A DNA stretch of 64,000 bases from Brevibacillus migulae (lineage in GTDB: Bacteria; Bacillota; Bacilli; Brevibacillales; Brevibacillaceae): assembly GCF_004521915.1 (NCBI RefSeq), contig NZ_SDKD01000008.1, positions 157,000 through 220,999 on the forward strand, in the 5' to 3' direction. The notes under the pieces were generated by a model, which saw nothing but the letters and a program-made list of their open reading frames with translations, searched no databases and had not been told where the DNA came from. The translations under genes and the position numbers were made by a program. Shown piece after piece: positions 52,342 to 61,415 of this stretch (positions are counted from its first letter, which is position 1; every line of letters starts with the position of its first letter).

Positions 52342-53709
52342 GTGAACGAAACAGCTACCTTTGCCATTCGCGGTGTCATCGAAGGATTTTACGGAACACC
52401 TTGGTCGCAGGAGGAACGGCTCGCGATGATTCATTTTCTCGCAAGCCATGGTTACAATGCTTACTTTTACGCGCCAAAGGATGATCCGTACCTGCGTGAA
52501 CGCTGGCAAGAGCCGCATCCTACCATGCAATTGGCTAATATCGTACGCTTGGCGGAGGAAGCGCGGGAAGGTAAACTTGATTTTTACTATTGTCTCAGCC
52601 CAGGACTGGATATGCGTTACAGCAGGGAAGAAGATTTTTCGATCCTGCTGGAGAAGTTCCGGCAAATGTTCTCTGCGGGGATCCGGCACTTCGGTTTGTT
52701 TTTTGACGATATTCCGATGACGCTGCTTCATGAGGACGACCTCCAGTGTTATGACTCGCTAGCGACTGCTCATGCGGATGTGACCCTGCGGTTCTGGAGG
52801 CAGCTGCAAAGCTGGTCGGACGAGAATCGCTTAGTCATCTGCCCTACCCTGTATAACGGTTTGGGCAACGAACCATACATCGTCGAATTGGGCAGGCTGC
52901 TTCCCCAAGAGATCATGATCTTTTGGACAGGGCGATTTGTATGCTCCCCTTACCTGACTGAGGGGGACGCCGCCAAATTTGTGGAATGGACCGGACATCG
53001 GCCGCTGTACTGGGACAATTATCCGGTCAATGATCTGGCGATGGCCAATGAGCTGCACATCGGTCCGCTCCTCCATCGCGATCCCGCATTGTACCGGCAC
53101 GCACATGGCTATGTGGCTAACGCGATGGAGCTGGTGGAGTCCTCGAAGATTCCGTTGATCACCACGGGCCATTATTTGTCCAATCCGGAGGGCTATGATC
53201 CCGAAAAATCCTGGAAACAAGCGATCAGAGAAATTGCAGGCGAGCAGGATGCCGAGGCATTTCAGCTATTTGCCGATAATGTCCGAAGCTCGTTTTTAAA
53301 TGAGCAGGAATCTCCCCGGCTGCTCGAGCTATTTTTACGTTTTCGTTCCCAGTTCCTGCGAGGAGACCAAAAAGCGGCGGTGTCCGCTGTTAAAAAGCTC
53401 TTTCAAGAAATGGAAGCGACAGCCGTCTATCTGCTGCACCGAATGCATAACAAAAAGCTGGCAAGCGAAGTAGAGCGCTGGGTTGAAAAGTATCGCAGGT
53501 GGGCAAAGGTGGGACAAGCAACGGCTTTGATGGTGGAATCCGGCATTCGCGGACGAACGCCGCTTGCCGTCTTTTATCTGCTCTTGCTCAAGTACCGGCT
53601 GGCACGGGCGGAAAAGATGCCGCAGCGGGTATGCGGCAGTGTGATGAGACTGTTTGTCGATGCGATTTTACAAGAAGTGAAAGTGAAAAGAGACAAACAG
53701 AGCAAATAA
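52342..53709 (+). CDS. GH84-family beta-N-acetylglucosaminidase without signal peptide
   Basis: Glycoside hydrolase family 84 catalytic domain (O-GlcNAcase/hyaluronidase-like). The N-terminal RGVIEGFYGTPWS, the NAYFYAPKDDPYLRERW segment and the catalytic Asp pair Asp122-Asp123 in LFFDDIP are family hallmarks; YWDNYPVND supplies substrate contacts. 455 residues: catalytic domain to about 300, then a helical C-terminal region. No signal peptide or anchor, so it is probably cytoplasmic, unlike the large secreted clostridial enzymes. The GTG at 52342 has GAGGAGAGGA upstream. Follows engB by 41 bases; a terminator follows. The substrate is unknown; murein-derived or glycoprotein GlcNAc are possibilities. 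Confidence 0.88.
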   Translation: MNETATFAIRGVIEGFYGTPWSQEERLAMIHFLASHGYNAYFYAPKDDPYLRERWQEPHPTMQLANIVRLAEEAREGKLDFYYCLSPGLDMRYSREEDFSILLEKFRQMFSAGIRHFGLFFDDIPMTLLHEDDLQCYDSLATAHADVTLRFWRQLQSWSDENRLVICPTLYNGLGNEPYIVELGRLLPQEIMIFWTGRFVCSPYLTEGDAAKFVEWTGHRPLYWDNYPVNDLAMANELHIGPLLHRDPALYRHAHGYVANAMELVESSKIPLITTGHYLSNPEGYDPEKSWKQAIREIAGEQDAEAFQLFADNVRSSFLNEQESPRLLELFLRFRSQFLRGDQKAAVSAVKKLFQEMEATAVYLLHRMHNKKLASEVERWVEKYRRWAKVGQATALMVESGIRGRTPLAVFYLLLLKYRLARAEKMPQRVCGSVMRLFVDAILQEVKVKRDKQSK

Positions 53710-53748
53710 AAACACCCCGAAGCGACTGTCGCCAGTCTCGGGGTGTTT
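53710..53748. terminator. Bidirectional terminator between GH84 and DMT genes
   Basis: AAACACCCCGA/TCGGGGTGTTT stem with inner GACTG/CAGTC; the T run is better on the minus strand. Confidence 0.8.
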
Positions 53749-53763
53749 CGCATGTCTATGCAT

Positions 53764-54699
53764 TTACGGGTTGGGCTCACTGGAATCGCTTTTGGCGGCT
53801 GTCCATGATTTGATCCATGCGGCGATGGGCAGCTCGGCCAGGATCATGCCAGCAAAGATAAACGAGCATCCCATGATTTGCTTCACCGTCAAAATTTCAT
53901 GGATCCACACATACGAGGTTAGCGCGGCGAAGACAGGCTCCATCGCAAAGATCAAAGCGACCCTGGTGGAGGATGTCTGCTGCTGGAATGCGGTCTGCGC
54001 CAGGAAAGCCAGTGCGGTAGCAGGAATCGCAGTGATAAAAAGTCCCCAGGCAACTTCCGGGGTGAGCATTGCTTCAGCATTAAAAGCCAATCGCCAGTCC
54101 TCAAACAACAGCGCATAGATCCAACTGGCCAGTGCGACAGCAGTCAGTTGAACGATGGCGAGCGGCAGGGCTGCGTGCTGGGGAGCGTATTTCCCGGTGT
54201 AGACAATCTGCAGGGCAAACGAGATCGCACAGCCAAATACGAGAATATCCCCCACGTTCAGCTGCAGTGATTCACCTAACGTCAGCAGGTAAAGTCCTGT
54301 GACAGCGACAAGCGCGCCGGCAATCGCGGGCCACTTGATGCGTTCGCGTAAAAACAGAAAGGAAAACAGCGGGACAAGCACCACAGACAAGCCCGTAATG
54401 AATCCGGCTTTGGACGGGGTCGTATAGACGAGGCCCATGGTCTGCAGGGCGTACCCGGCAAACAGCCAACCCCCGATCGTAAGTCCCGCTTTCAGGAGCG
54501 ACGGGGTGAACTTGCCGAGATCACGGCGAACAAACAGCAGCATGATGGCTGCTAAAAAGAGAGAAGCGATCGTAAACCGGACAGCGTTAAACGTATTGGG
54601 TGGCAATGTCGCGATCGCGTTCTGCACGACCAGAAAGGTTGCTCCCCAAATAAAGGCGATGATGAGCAAGACGAGATCAGCCACGATAGGTTTTTTCAC
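53764..54699 (-). CDS. EamA/DMT superfamily transporter
   Basis: Membrane transporter, 311 residues, ten predicted spans formed by two EamA repeats (LVLLIIAFIWGATFLVVQNA with the WG motif; PVFAALTSYVWIHEILTVKQIMG with the E-x-L-x-x-x-Q-x-x-G motif). Such proteins export amino acids, metabolites or drugs; no substrate can be named. The GTG at 54699 is six bases after AAAGGAG. It is on the opposite strand to its neighbours and separates the proteolysis cluster from the heme cluster, so it is probably an insertion into the ancestral order. Confidence 0.9.
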   Translation of the reverse strand: MKKPIVADLVLLIIAFIWGATFLVVQNAIATLPPNTFNAVRFTIASLFLAAIMLLFVRRDLGKFTPSLLKAGLTIGGWLFAGYALQTMGLVYTTPSKAGFITGLSVVLVPLFSFLFLRERIKWPAIAGALVAVTGLYLLTLGESLQLNVGDILVFGCAISFALQIVYTGKYAPQHAALPLAIVQLTAVALASWIYALLFEDWRLAFNAEAMLTPEVAWGLFITAIPATALAFLAQTAFQQQTSSTRVALIFAMEPVFAALTSYVWIHEILTVKQIMGCSFIFAGMILAELPIAAWIKSWTAAKSDSSEPNP

Positions 54700-54937
54700 A
54701 GTATGCTCCTTTCAAGTGATGGTTACCCAGCCTATGTAGATTTTTTCTGAATCATATAGCATTTCTCGAAAAATTGTCAATTTTGCAAAGGGAAGCTTGT
54801 GAATAGATGCATATGAATGCTCGTACAAGCAAAAGCTTACAGAGTGACAAAAATCACAATTTATCCTACTGTATTTATGGTAATAATGATATGGTAGAAA
54901 AGTGTCGAAAAGCACACGTTAAAAAACTGTTCACAAA

Positions 54938-54952
54938 TTAGAATTACTCTAA
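54938..54952. promoter_or_regulatory. PerR-like box in the hemA promoter
   Basis: TTAGAATTACTCTAA matches the palindromic PerR consensus TTATAATTATTATAA at 12 of 15 positions and overlaps the -35 region. hemA is a PerR target in B. subtilis. Related Fur-family sites share the consensus, so the regulator is not certain. Confidence 0.5.
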
Positions 54953-54971
54953 AGAAGAAATATGCTATAAT
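54944..54971 (+). promoter_or_regulatory. Sigma-A promoter of hemA
   Basis: A weak TTACTC and a perfect TATAAT at 54966 are separated by 16 bases; the leader is about 120 bases long. Confidence 0.6.
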
Positions 54972-54985
54972 GAGATTGGCTTTTA

Positions 54986-55016
54986 ATCGATAGGAATATA
55001 TAAAATTCCCATCGAT
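54986..55016 (+). promoter_or_regulatory. hemA leader hairpin 1
   Basis: ATCGATAGGAAT/ATTCCCATCGAT pair at 11 of 12 positions with a loop of seven bases. Confidence 0.5.
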
Positions 55017-55020
55017 ATAA

Positions 55021-55065
55021 GAAAAACGAAGCTCCGCCCATAGAATTGGCGTAGCCAAGTTTTTC
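55021..55065 (+). promoter_or_regulatory. hemA leader hairpin 2, terminator-like
   Basis: GAAAAAC-gaa-GCT-c-CGCC pairs with GGCG-t-AGC-caa-GTTTTTC around a nine-base loop, giving a long stem with a small internal loop. Its 3' arm and tail (GGCGTAGCC-AAGTTTTT) nearly equal the intercistronic hairpin at 2.2 kb. Confidence 0.5.
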
Positions 55066-55099
55066 TAAAGAGAATGCACACGTATCCGGGAGGAAGGAA

Positions 55100-56461
55100 A
55101 TGGATATCCTGCTTATTGGTCTCAACTATAAAACTGCACCTGTCGAAGTTCGCGAAAAGTTTACCTTTAGCGACAACAGCACAGAGCGTGCCCTCCATCT
55201 TCTTTCCCAGACGAAGAGTGTCGTGGAGAGTGTGATTCTTGGCACGTGCAACCGTACGGAAATTTACGTCGTATGTGACCAGCTGCATACCGGACGTTTC
55301 TATGTTCGCAATTTCCTCGCTGATTGGTTCGGCGTAGATAAAGATACGTTCCAAGAACACCTATATATGAAAGAAAATGTAGATGCAATCGACCATTTGT
55401 TCCGGGTTTCCTGCGGTCTTGATTCCATGGTCATGGGAGAAACGCAAATTCTTGGTCAAGTGCGCGATGCCTTTTTGCTGGCGCAGGAACAAAAAGTGAC
55501 AGGGACTGTATTCAATACATTGTTCAAACAGGCAGTCACACTGGCCAAACGTGCGCACACCGAGACAGGCATCAATGAAAATGCTGTATCTGTCAGCTAC
55601 GCTGCGATTGAGCTGGCGAAAAAGATTTTCGGTTCTTTTGACGGCAAGCATGTCCTGATCATCGGGGCGGGAAAAATGAGTGAGCTTACCGCCAAACATT
55701 TGCGTGCCAATGGCTCGAGCCGAGTAACGGTAGCGAACCGCACGATTGAACGGGCGCAGCTTCTGGCAGAAAAATTCCAAGGCGATTCCTGTACGATGGA
55801 GCAGCTGCCTGAGGCGCTGCTCGCTGCCGACATCGTCATCAGCTCGACGGGCGCGACAGGGTATGTGGTGACAAAAGAGCAGTTGAAGCCGCTCTTGAAG
55901 CAGCGCAAGAACCGTCCGCTGTTCATGATCGACATCGCGGTTCCGCGTGACCTCGATCCGCAGCTGCACGAGCTTGACAATGTGTATCTGTACGATATCG
56001 ATGATCTGGAAGGCATCGTCGCCAGCAACCTGGCTGAGCGCACGAAGGAAGCCGAGCGCATCACGGAAATGATCGACAGCGAAATCGTGGCGTTTACGTC
56101 ATGGTTCCAGACATTGGGTGTCGTGCCTTTGATCGCGGCCCTGCGTGAAAAGGCGTTCGCCATTCATGGAGACGCGATGAAAAAAATCGAGAACAAACTG
56201 CCGAATCTGTCAGAGCGTGAGTTACATATCATCCGCAAACATACACGAGGCATTATCAATCAACTTCTGCATGATCCCGTCGTCCGCCTGAAAGAACTCG
56301 CGGCAGAGAAAAGCGGTGACGAGGTGCTGGATGTGTTCTCTACGATTTTTGCATTAGAGGAGATTCTCGAGCGCAATGCGCAAGAGGCTGCTTGGGATCA
56401 CGGCAAACAACAACATCAAATCGTCCGAGAACAGGTACTCGCTCCACGCACTGGGGAGTAG
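55100..56461 (+). CDS. hemA: Glutamyl-tRNA reductase
   Basis: First committed enzyme of tetrapyrrole synthesis: reduces glutamyl-tRNA to glutamate-1-semialdehyde with NADPH. The nucleophile Cys50 is in LGTCNRTEIY; other markers are CGLDSMVMGETQILGQV (parts GLDSMV and GETQILGQ), the NADP fold VLIIGAGKMSELTAKHL, and DIAVPRDLDP. 453 residues (B. subtilis 455). GGGAGGAAGG precedes the ATG. Heads the hemA-hemX-sirC-hemC-cobA/hemD-hemB-ahbA/B run. Confidence 0.98.
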   Translation: MDILLIGLNYKTAPVEVREKFTFSDNSTERALHLLSQTKSVVESVILGTCNRTEIYVVCDQLHTGRFYVRNFLADWFGVDKDTFQEHLYMKENVDAIDHLFRVSCGLDSMVMGETQILGQVRDAFLLAQEQKVTGTVFNTLFKQAVTLAKRAHTETGINENAVSVSYAAIELAKKIFGSFDGKHVLIIGAGKMSELTAKHLRANGSSRVTVANRTIERAQLLAEKFQGDSCTMEQLPEALLAADIVISSTGATGYVVTKEQLKPLLKQRKNRPLFMIDIAVPRDLDPQLHELDNVYLYDIDDLEGIVASNLAERTKEAERITEMIDSEIVAFTSWFQTLGVVPLIAALREKAFAIHGDAMKKIENKLPNLSERELHIIRKHTRGIINQLLHDPVVRLKELAAEKSGDEVLDVFSTIFALEEILERNAQEAAWDHGKQQHQIVREQVLAPRTGE

Positions 56462-56481
56462 GCAAGGAAAGGGGAGCGGAA

Positions 56482-57300
56482 ATGGCCGAAACGAGATGGA
56501 TCTACGATTTGACGATCTTTCTCTACGCAGCGAGTGTGCTCTTCTATTTTCACGATTTTCTGCAAAGCAACCGGAAAGTCAATCGTCTGGCTTTTGGGTT
56601 GCTTGCTGTCGTTTGGGCACTGCAAACGCTATTTTTTGCCTCGCAAATGTGGGAAAAGGCGTATTTTCCAGTACTGACGCTGTTTGAAACACTCTTCTTT
56701 TACTCGTGGGTACTGGTCACGCTTTCGCTCGTGATTAACTATTTCTTTCGAATTGATGCACTTATTTTCTTTACGAATGTGATTGGCTTTGCCGTGTTGA
56801 CTCTCTCGATGTTTATGCCGATTGGGCCTTTGCATGAACCGTCCAATGCCTTTACATCAGAGCTATTGTTCATTCATATCACCATGGCAATCGCCAGCTA
56901 TGGCACGTTTTCCTTATCAATGATTTTCTCGGCACTCTATCTGCTTCAGCACAAGATGTTGAAGAAAAAGCGATGGCCGCAGAAGTTTCGCAGATTGCCC
57001 AGTCTGGAAAAATTGGAGCAATATTCATTTTCCCTCAATATGATAGGCGTCCCGATGCTGCTTCTTGCTATTATCTTGGGAAGTATTTGGGCACAACTGG
57101 TAGTATCTACTCCTTTTTGGCTGGATCCGAAGGTCGGAATGTCTGTGATCGTGTTGGTGACATACGGAACCATCCTCTATAAACGGTTGACTGACACATG
57201 GGAGGGCAAAAAGCTTGCCATCTGGAACATGATCGCCTTTTTGCTGATCATCTTGAATGTTTTATTAACGGATACGTCCAACTTCCATCGTTGGCTGTAG
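56482..57300 (+). CDS. hemX: HemX, cytochrome c assembly-like membrane protein
   Basis: Integral membrane protein of 272 residues with about eight spans, related to the CcsA/ResC heme-handling family; in B. subtilis HemX lowers the amount of HemA. Conserved segments: FHDFLQSNR after span 1, the aromatic loop FETLFFYSWVLV, ELLFIHITMAIASYGTFSLSMIFS (parts FIHITMAI and YGTF) and LGSIWAQ. The ATG at 56482 has AAGGGGAG upstream; the frame is open further back within hemA, but without signals. Directly after hemA, as in B. subtilis. Confidence 0.93.
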   Translation: MAETRWIYDLTIFLYAASVLFYFHDFLQSNRKVNRLAFGLLAVVWALQTLFFASQMWEKAYFPVLTLFETLFFYSWVLVTLSLVINYFFRIDALIFFTNVIGFAVLTLSMFMPIGPLHEPSNAFTSELLFIHITMAIASYGTFSLSMIFSALYLLQHKMLKKKRWPQKFRRLPSLEKLEQYSFSLNMIGVPMLLLAIILGSIWAQLVVSTPFWLDPKVGMSVIVLVTYGTILYKRLTDTWEGKKLAIWNMIAFLLIILNVLLTDTSNFHRWL

Positions 57301-57320
57301 TTGAGGAGGATATCACAACG

Positions 57321-57974
57321 ATGCAGACACATTTTCCGCTCGTCCTTGATATGGCTGACAAGGCTTGCCTGGTAGTCGGCGGAGGAGAAGTGGCGACAAG
57401 AAAAGCAGAAGCGCTCATGCATGCCCAGGCTCGCGTTACCGTTATCGCGCCGGAAGCCACTGCGCAGATTGCCGAATGGGCGGCAGAGGGTTTACTGGAC
57501 TGGCGGCAAGAGCCTTTTTCCACGCATGAGCTGAAAAAGTATACATTGGTCGTGGCTGCTACCAATCGTACGGATGTGAATCTGGCGGTATGGCAAGCGG
57601 TGAAAGAGGTTGACGGTTGGATCAACATTGTGGATCGCCCCGATTTATGCAATTTCATCGTGCCATCTACGGTGCAGCGTGGTAAACTGGTGATCGCGAT
57701 CTCCACTTCGGGGGCAAGTCCCGGATTGGCACGAAAAATCAGGCAGCAGGTAGAGCAGGAGATCGGACCCGAGTACGAATCTTATGTAGATTTCCTGGCT
57801 GCCGTGAGAGGGCAGGTCATGAAAACCGTTTCTGACACCACGCAACGGAAAAAAATCTTTCGTCAGCTGCTGGATGACCGTTTCTTACTGGCAGACGATG
57901 AACAGCGATATCAGATGGCAGAGACCCTCATCAATCAGGTGCTGGGAGAGGGGCTCGTGAGGAGGCAACAATGA
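57321..57974 (+). CDS. sirC: Precorrin-2 dehydrogenase (SirC/Met8p-like)
   Basis: Oxidises precorrin-2 to sirohydrochlorin with NAD+, on the path to siroheme. The N-terminal nucleotide fold reads [17 protein letters not shown] (residues 16-32); [10 protein letters not shown] and [25 protein letters not shown] (parts NFIVPS and [14 protein letters not shown]) are the family dimer/active segments. 217 residues. GAGGAGG precedes the ATG at 57321. Iron chelation by the same protein, as in yeast Met8p, is possible but not shown. Its end overlaps hemC (ATGA). Confidence 0.93.
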   Translation: MQTHFPLVLDMADKACLVVGGGEVATRKAEALMHAQARVTVIAPEATAQIAEWAAEGLLDWRQEPFSTHELKKYTLVVAATNRTDVNLAVWQAVKEVDGWINIVDRPDLCNFIVPSTVQRGKLVIAISTSGASPGLARKIRQQVEQEIGPEYESYVDFLAAVRGQVMKTVSDTTQRKKIFRQLLDDRFLLADDEQRYQMAETLINQVLGEGLVRRQQ

Positions 57975-58915
57975 AACACTGGAAAGTAGGAACACGCAGA
58001 AGCATGCTGGCGCTGACGCAGACCAACTGGGTGATTGACCAGCTGAAGCAATTAGATCCGACGGCTACCTTTGAAACCCATGAAATCGTGACCAAGGGAG
58101 ACAAGATTTTGAACGTCACGCTTTCCAAGGTGGGTGGAAAGGGCTTGTTTGTCAAGGAGATTGAGCAATCTCTGCTTGATCGTGAAACGGATATGGCGGT
58201 GCATAGCTTGAAGGATATGCCTTCCGAACTGCCGGAAGGATTGACCATTGGCGCGATTCCGAAACGGGTAGATCCCCGTGACGTATTGCTGAGCAAGGAA
58301 GGAAAAACATTGGATCAATTGCCCCATGGAGCGATTGTAGGCACGAGCAGCCTGCGCCGTTCCTCCCAGCTCCTGGCTTATCGGCCGGATCTGGTAATCG
58401 AGTCGATTCGCGGCAATATCGATACACGGGTACGCAAGCTGGAAGAGGGCAATTTTGATGCGATCGTACTGGCGGCTGCAGGGCTTGAGAGGGTCAATTG
58501 GAAAGGAACGATATCGCAGTTTTTGCCGGTAGACATCAGCATTCCTGCAGTAGGCCAAGGGGCGCTCGCGATTGAATGCCGCTCGGATGATGAAGAGATG
58601 CTCGCCCTCCTGTCTCAATTTGACCATTTGCCGACACGATTGGCGGTAACAGCTGAGCGAGCATTCCTGCACAAGCTGCAAGGCGGCTGTCAGGTACCGA
58701 TCGGCGCTTATGCGACGGTTGAAGAGTCCAGTACGGGTGAACTGCCTGTGATCAGCATGGTGGGCTTGGTAGGGGCTCCAGATGGCTCCCGCTTGTTCAT
58801 CGAAAAGCAGTCCGGAACAGATCCGGTTACCTTAGGAAGAGAGCTTGCCGAGAGAGTCTTGGCGCAAGGTGCTGGTGAAGTGTTGGCAAAAGTGCGGGAG
58901 GAGAATCAGAAATGA
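57971..58915 (+). CDS. hemC: Hydroxymethylbilane synthase (porphobilinogen deaminase)
   Basis: Joins four porphobilinogens into hydroxymethylbilane. The dipyrromethane cofactor is held by Cys240 in [11 protein letters not shown]; other markers are [33 protein letters not shown] (parts GKGLFVKE), AVHSLKDMP with the catalytic Asp region, and [11 protein letters not shown]. 314 residues as in B. subtilis. It overlaps both neighbours, so sirC-hemC-cobA/hemD are translationally coupled. Confidence 0.98.
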   Translation: MKHWKVGTRRSMLALTQTNWVIDQLKQLDPTATFETHEIVTKGDKILNVTLSKVGGKGLFVKEIEQSLLDRETDMAVHSLKDMPSELPEGLTIGAIPKRVDPRDVLLSKEGKTLDQLPHGAIVGTSSLRRSSQLLAYRPDLVIESIRGNIDTRVRKLEEGNFDAIVLAAAGLERVNWKGTISQFLPVDISIPAVGQGALAIECRSDDEEMLALLSQFDHLPTRLAVTAERAFLHKLQGGCQVPIGAYATVEESSTGELPVISMVGLVGAPDGSRLFIEKQSGTDPVTLGRELAERVLAQGAGEVLAKVREENQK

Positions 58916-60432
58916 GCAAAGGTAAAGTCTTTCTTGTCGGAGCAGGCCCGGGAGATCCCAAGCTGATCACGGTGCGCGGCATGGAAACGATCAAGCAGGC
59001 CGATTGCATCGTCTATGACAGGCTTGCCAGTCCACGCCTGTTGGCCCATGCACGGCCCGATGTTGAATTGATCTATTGCGGCAAGCTGCCAGACCGCCAT
59101 ACGCTGACCCAGGAAGAAATCAACCAGGTCCTGGTCGACAAGGCGCTGGAAGGTAAAGTTGTCACCCGTTTAAAAGGGGGAGATCCGTCCATTTTCGGAC
59201 GTGTGGGCGAAGAAGCGGAAGAATTGGCGAAGCATGATATCCCGTTTGAAATCGTACCAGGGATCACGTCAGGTATCGCGGCTCCTGCTTATGCAGGAAT
59301 ACCGGTAACTCATCGTGATTACAATTCTTCTCTCGCGATTGTGACCGGGCATGAGCGGCCGGATAAAACCGAGTCCAGCATCAACTGGGAGAAGCTGGCG
59401 ACCGCTGTTGAAACGATCGTATTTTACATGGGTGTCGGCAATTTGCCGTTTATCCGTGAGCAGTTGATCAAATATGGACGTTCCCCGCAGACTCCTGTGG
59501 CGTTGGTGCGTTGGGGCACCACCGTGGATCAGGAGACATTGGTCGGAACGTTGGAAAATATCGTAGAAAAGAGAGAAGAAGCAGGCCTGACCAATCCAGC
59601 GATCATCATCGTCGGGGAAGTCGTCAAGCTGCGCGACAAGCTGCAATGGTTTGAGAAAAAGCCGTTGTTTGGCAAACGTGTGCTGGTAACACGCGCACGC
59701 AGTCAGGCAAGCGAGCTGTCGGAGAAAATTGCAGAGCTGGGCGGAGAAGCTTACGAGTTTCCATTGGTCAAAATGATCCCTCCAACGGATCCGCGTCCGC
59801 TGGATGAAGCGATTTCGCAATTAGGCAGCTTCGACTGGGTGATCTTTACCAGTCCGAATGGTGTAGGCTTTTTCTTCAAACGGTTGCGCGAGCTTGGCGC
59901 TGATATTCGCCATATGCGGGCGAAGCTGGCAGCAGTGGGACCGAAGACGGCGGAAGCGCTCCAGGAAAAAGGCTTGACCGTCACTGTATTGCCGGGAGAA
60001 TTCCGGGCGGAGGGATTGTTGAACAGCCTGGAAGGTCAGCTGAAACCGGGAGAAAAAGTGCTGCTGCCGCGTGCAGACATCGCCCGTGAAGTTCTGCCTC
60101 GCGAGCTGAAGGAAAGAGGTCTTGAAGTAACCGAGGTCGATACATATGAAACGGTGATCGATGCGGAAAATGCCGCCGAAACAATCGAGTTGTTTAAAGA
60201 AAAGGCAATTTCCATTGTTACCTTTACCAGCTCTTCGACGGTGAAAAATTTTGTGCAAGCGTTGGCTCAGGAAAACCTGCAGGAATTGCTGGATGGCGTG
60301 CAAATCGCCTGTATCGGACCGGTAACGGCTGATACCGCCAAAGAGCTTGGCCTTGCTGTGGATATCGTAGCCAAGGACTTTTCGATACAAGGACTCTTGG
60401 ATGCGTTGTTAACCAATGGGGGAGGAAAATAA
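58912..60432 (+). CDS. cobA-hemD: Fused uroporphyrinogen-III C-methyltransferase / uroporphyrinogen-III synthase
   Basis: Two enzymes in one 506-residue chain. Residues 1-245 are a SUMT/CobA-type methyltransferase: [52 protein letters not shown] (parts [12 protein letters not shown]), [10 protein letters not shown]. From about 252 a HemD domain follows ([54 protein letters not shown]). Together they turn hydroxymethylbilane into uroporphyrinogen III and then precorrin-2. B. subtilis keeps these as separate genes. The start overlaps hemC. Confidence 0.95.
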   Translation: MSKGKVFLVGAGPGDPKLITVRGMETIKQADCIVYDRLASPRLLAHARPDVELIYCGKLPDRHTLTQEEINQVLVDKALEGKVVTRLKGGDPSIFGRVGEEAEELAKHDIPFEIVPGITSGIAAPAYAGIPVTHRDYNSSLAIVTGHERPDKTESSINWEKLATAVETIVFYMGVGNLPFIREQLIKYGRSPQTPVALVRWGTTVDQETLVGTLENIVEKREEAGLTNPAIIIVGEVVKLRDKLQWFEKKPLFGKRVLVTRARSQASELSEKIAELGGEAYEFPLVKMIPPTDPRPLDEAISQLGSFDWVIFTSPNGVGFFFKRLRELGADIRHMRAKLAAVGPKTAEALQEKGLTVTVLPGEFRAEGLLNSLEGQLKPGEKVLLPRADIAREVLPRELKERGLEVTEVDTYETVIDAENAAETIELFKEKAISIVTFTSSSTVKNFVQALAQENLQELLDGVQIACIGPVTADTAKELGLAVDIVAKDFSIQGLLDALLTNGGGK

Positions 60433-60433
60433 A

Positions 60434-61414
60434 ATGAGCCTTTCATTTGATAGACACCGCCGTCTGCGTATGAGTGCGACGATGCGCAACTTGGTAAGAG
60501 AACATCATGTACGCGTGGAAGATTTGATCTATCCATTGTTTTTCGTAGAAGGTACAGGAGTAAAGCATGAAATCCCATCGATGCCAGGTGTGTATCATTT
60601 CTCGCTGGATGTGTTCAAAGAAGAGCTGGATGACATTGTGTCTTTGGGCATTCAGTCTTTGATGGTGTTTGGTGTACCGAATCATAAAGACGCATGCGGT
60701 TCGGAAGCATATGCGGAAAACGGAATCGTGCAGCAAGCCATCCGCATGATCAAGGAAGCGTATCCGCATATGGTCGTCATGGCCGACAACTGCTTGTGTC
60801 AATATACCGATCACGGTCATTGCGGCGTATTGCATGAAGGAAATGTGGAAAACGACGAATCGCTTGCGCTTTTGGCCAAAACCGCTGTTTCCCAAGCGAA
60901 AGCGGGAGCAGATGTCATCGCTCCATCCAACATGATGGACGGTTTCGTGGCAGCGATCCGAGCTGCGCTTGATGAAGCGGGCTTTGTGCATATTCCGATC
61001 ATGTCGTACTCAGTGAAATATGCGTCCTCCTTCTACGGGCCATTCCGTGATGCCGCTCATTCGACCCCGCAAACGGGTGATCGCAAGACGTATCAGATGG
61101 ACCCGGCCAATGCGCGCGAAGGGATTCGGGAAGCGGCAGCGGATGTTGAGCAAGGCGCAGATTTCCTCATGGTGAAACCAGCCTTGGCTTATATGGATAT
61201 GATCCAGCGTCTTCGCACCCGCTTTGAATTGCCGATTGTGGCTTACAATGTGAGCGCGGAGTATTCCATGGTAAAAGCTGCGGCAGCGAACGGCTGGATC
61301 GATGAACAGAGAATCGTGATGGAAACGATGGTTGGCTTTAAACGCGCTGGCGCTGACCTGATCATTACCTATCATGCGAAAGATATCGCAAAATGGCTGA
61401 AGGAGGGCATGTAA
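60434..61414 (+). CDS. hemB: Delta-aminolevulinic acid dehydratase (porphobilinogen synthase)
   Basis: Condenses two 5-aminolevulinates into porphobilinogen. The Cys-rich metal site is visible in [14 protein letters not shown] (zinc type), and the two catalytic lysines lie in [19 protein letters not shown] (parts [13 protein letters not shown]) and [12 protein letters not shown]. 326 residues (B. subtilis 324). The ATG at 60434 is nine bases after GGAGG; an ATG at 60416 precedes that site. One base separates it from the preceding stop codon. Confidence 0.98.
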   Translation: MSLSFDRHRRLRMSATMRNLVREHHVRVEDLIYPLFFVEGTGVKHEIPSMPGVYHFSLDVFKEELDDIVSLGIQSLMVFGVPNHKDACGSEAYAENGIVQQAIRMIKEAYPHMVVMADNCLCQYTDHGHCGVLHEGNVENDESLALLAKTAVSQAKAGADVIAPSNMMDGFVAAIRAALDEAGFVHIPIMSYSVKYASSFYGPFRDAAHSTPQTGDRKTYQMDPANAREGIREAAADVEQGADFLMVKPALAYMDMIQRLRTRFELPIVAYNVSAEYSMVKAAAANGWIDEQRIVMETMVGFKRAGADLIITYHAKDIAKWLKEGM

Positions 61415-61415
61415 G

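Larger units (their letters stand above)
54700..55099. other. 400-base divergent intergenic region before hemA
   Basis: AT-rich region holding the DMT gene start, the PerR-like box, the hemA promoter and a leader with two hairpins (listed separately). Between 54720 and 54930 nothing specific was recognised. Confidence 0.5.
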
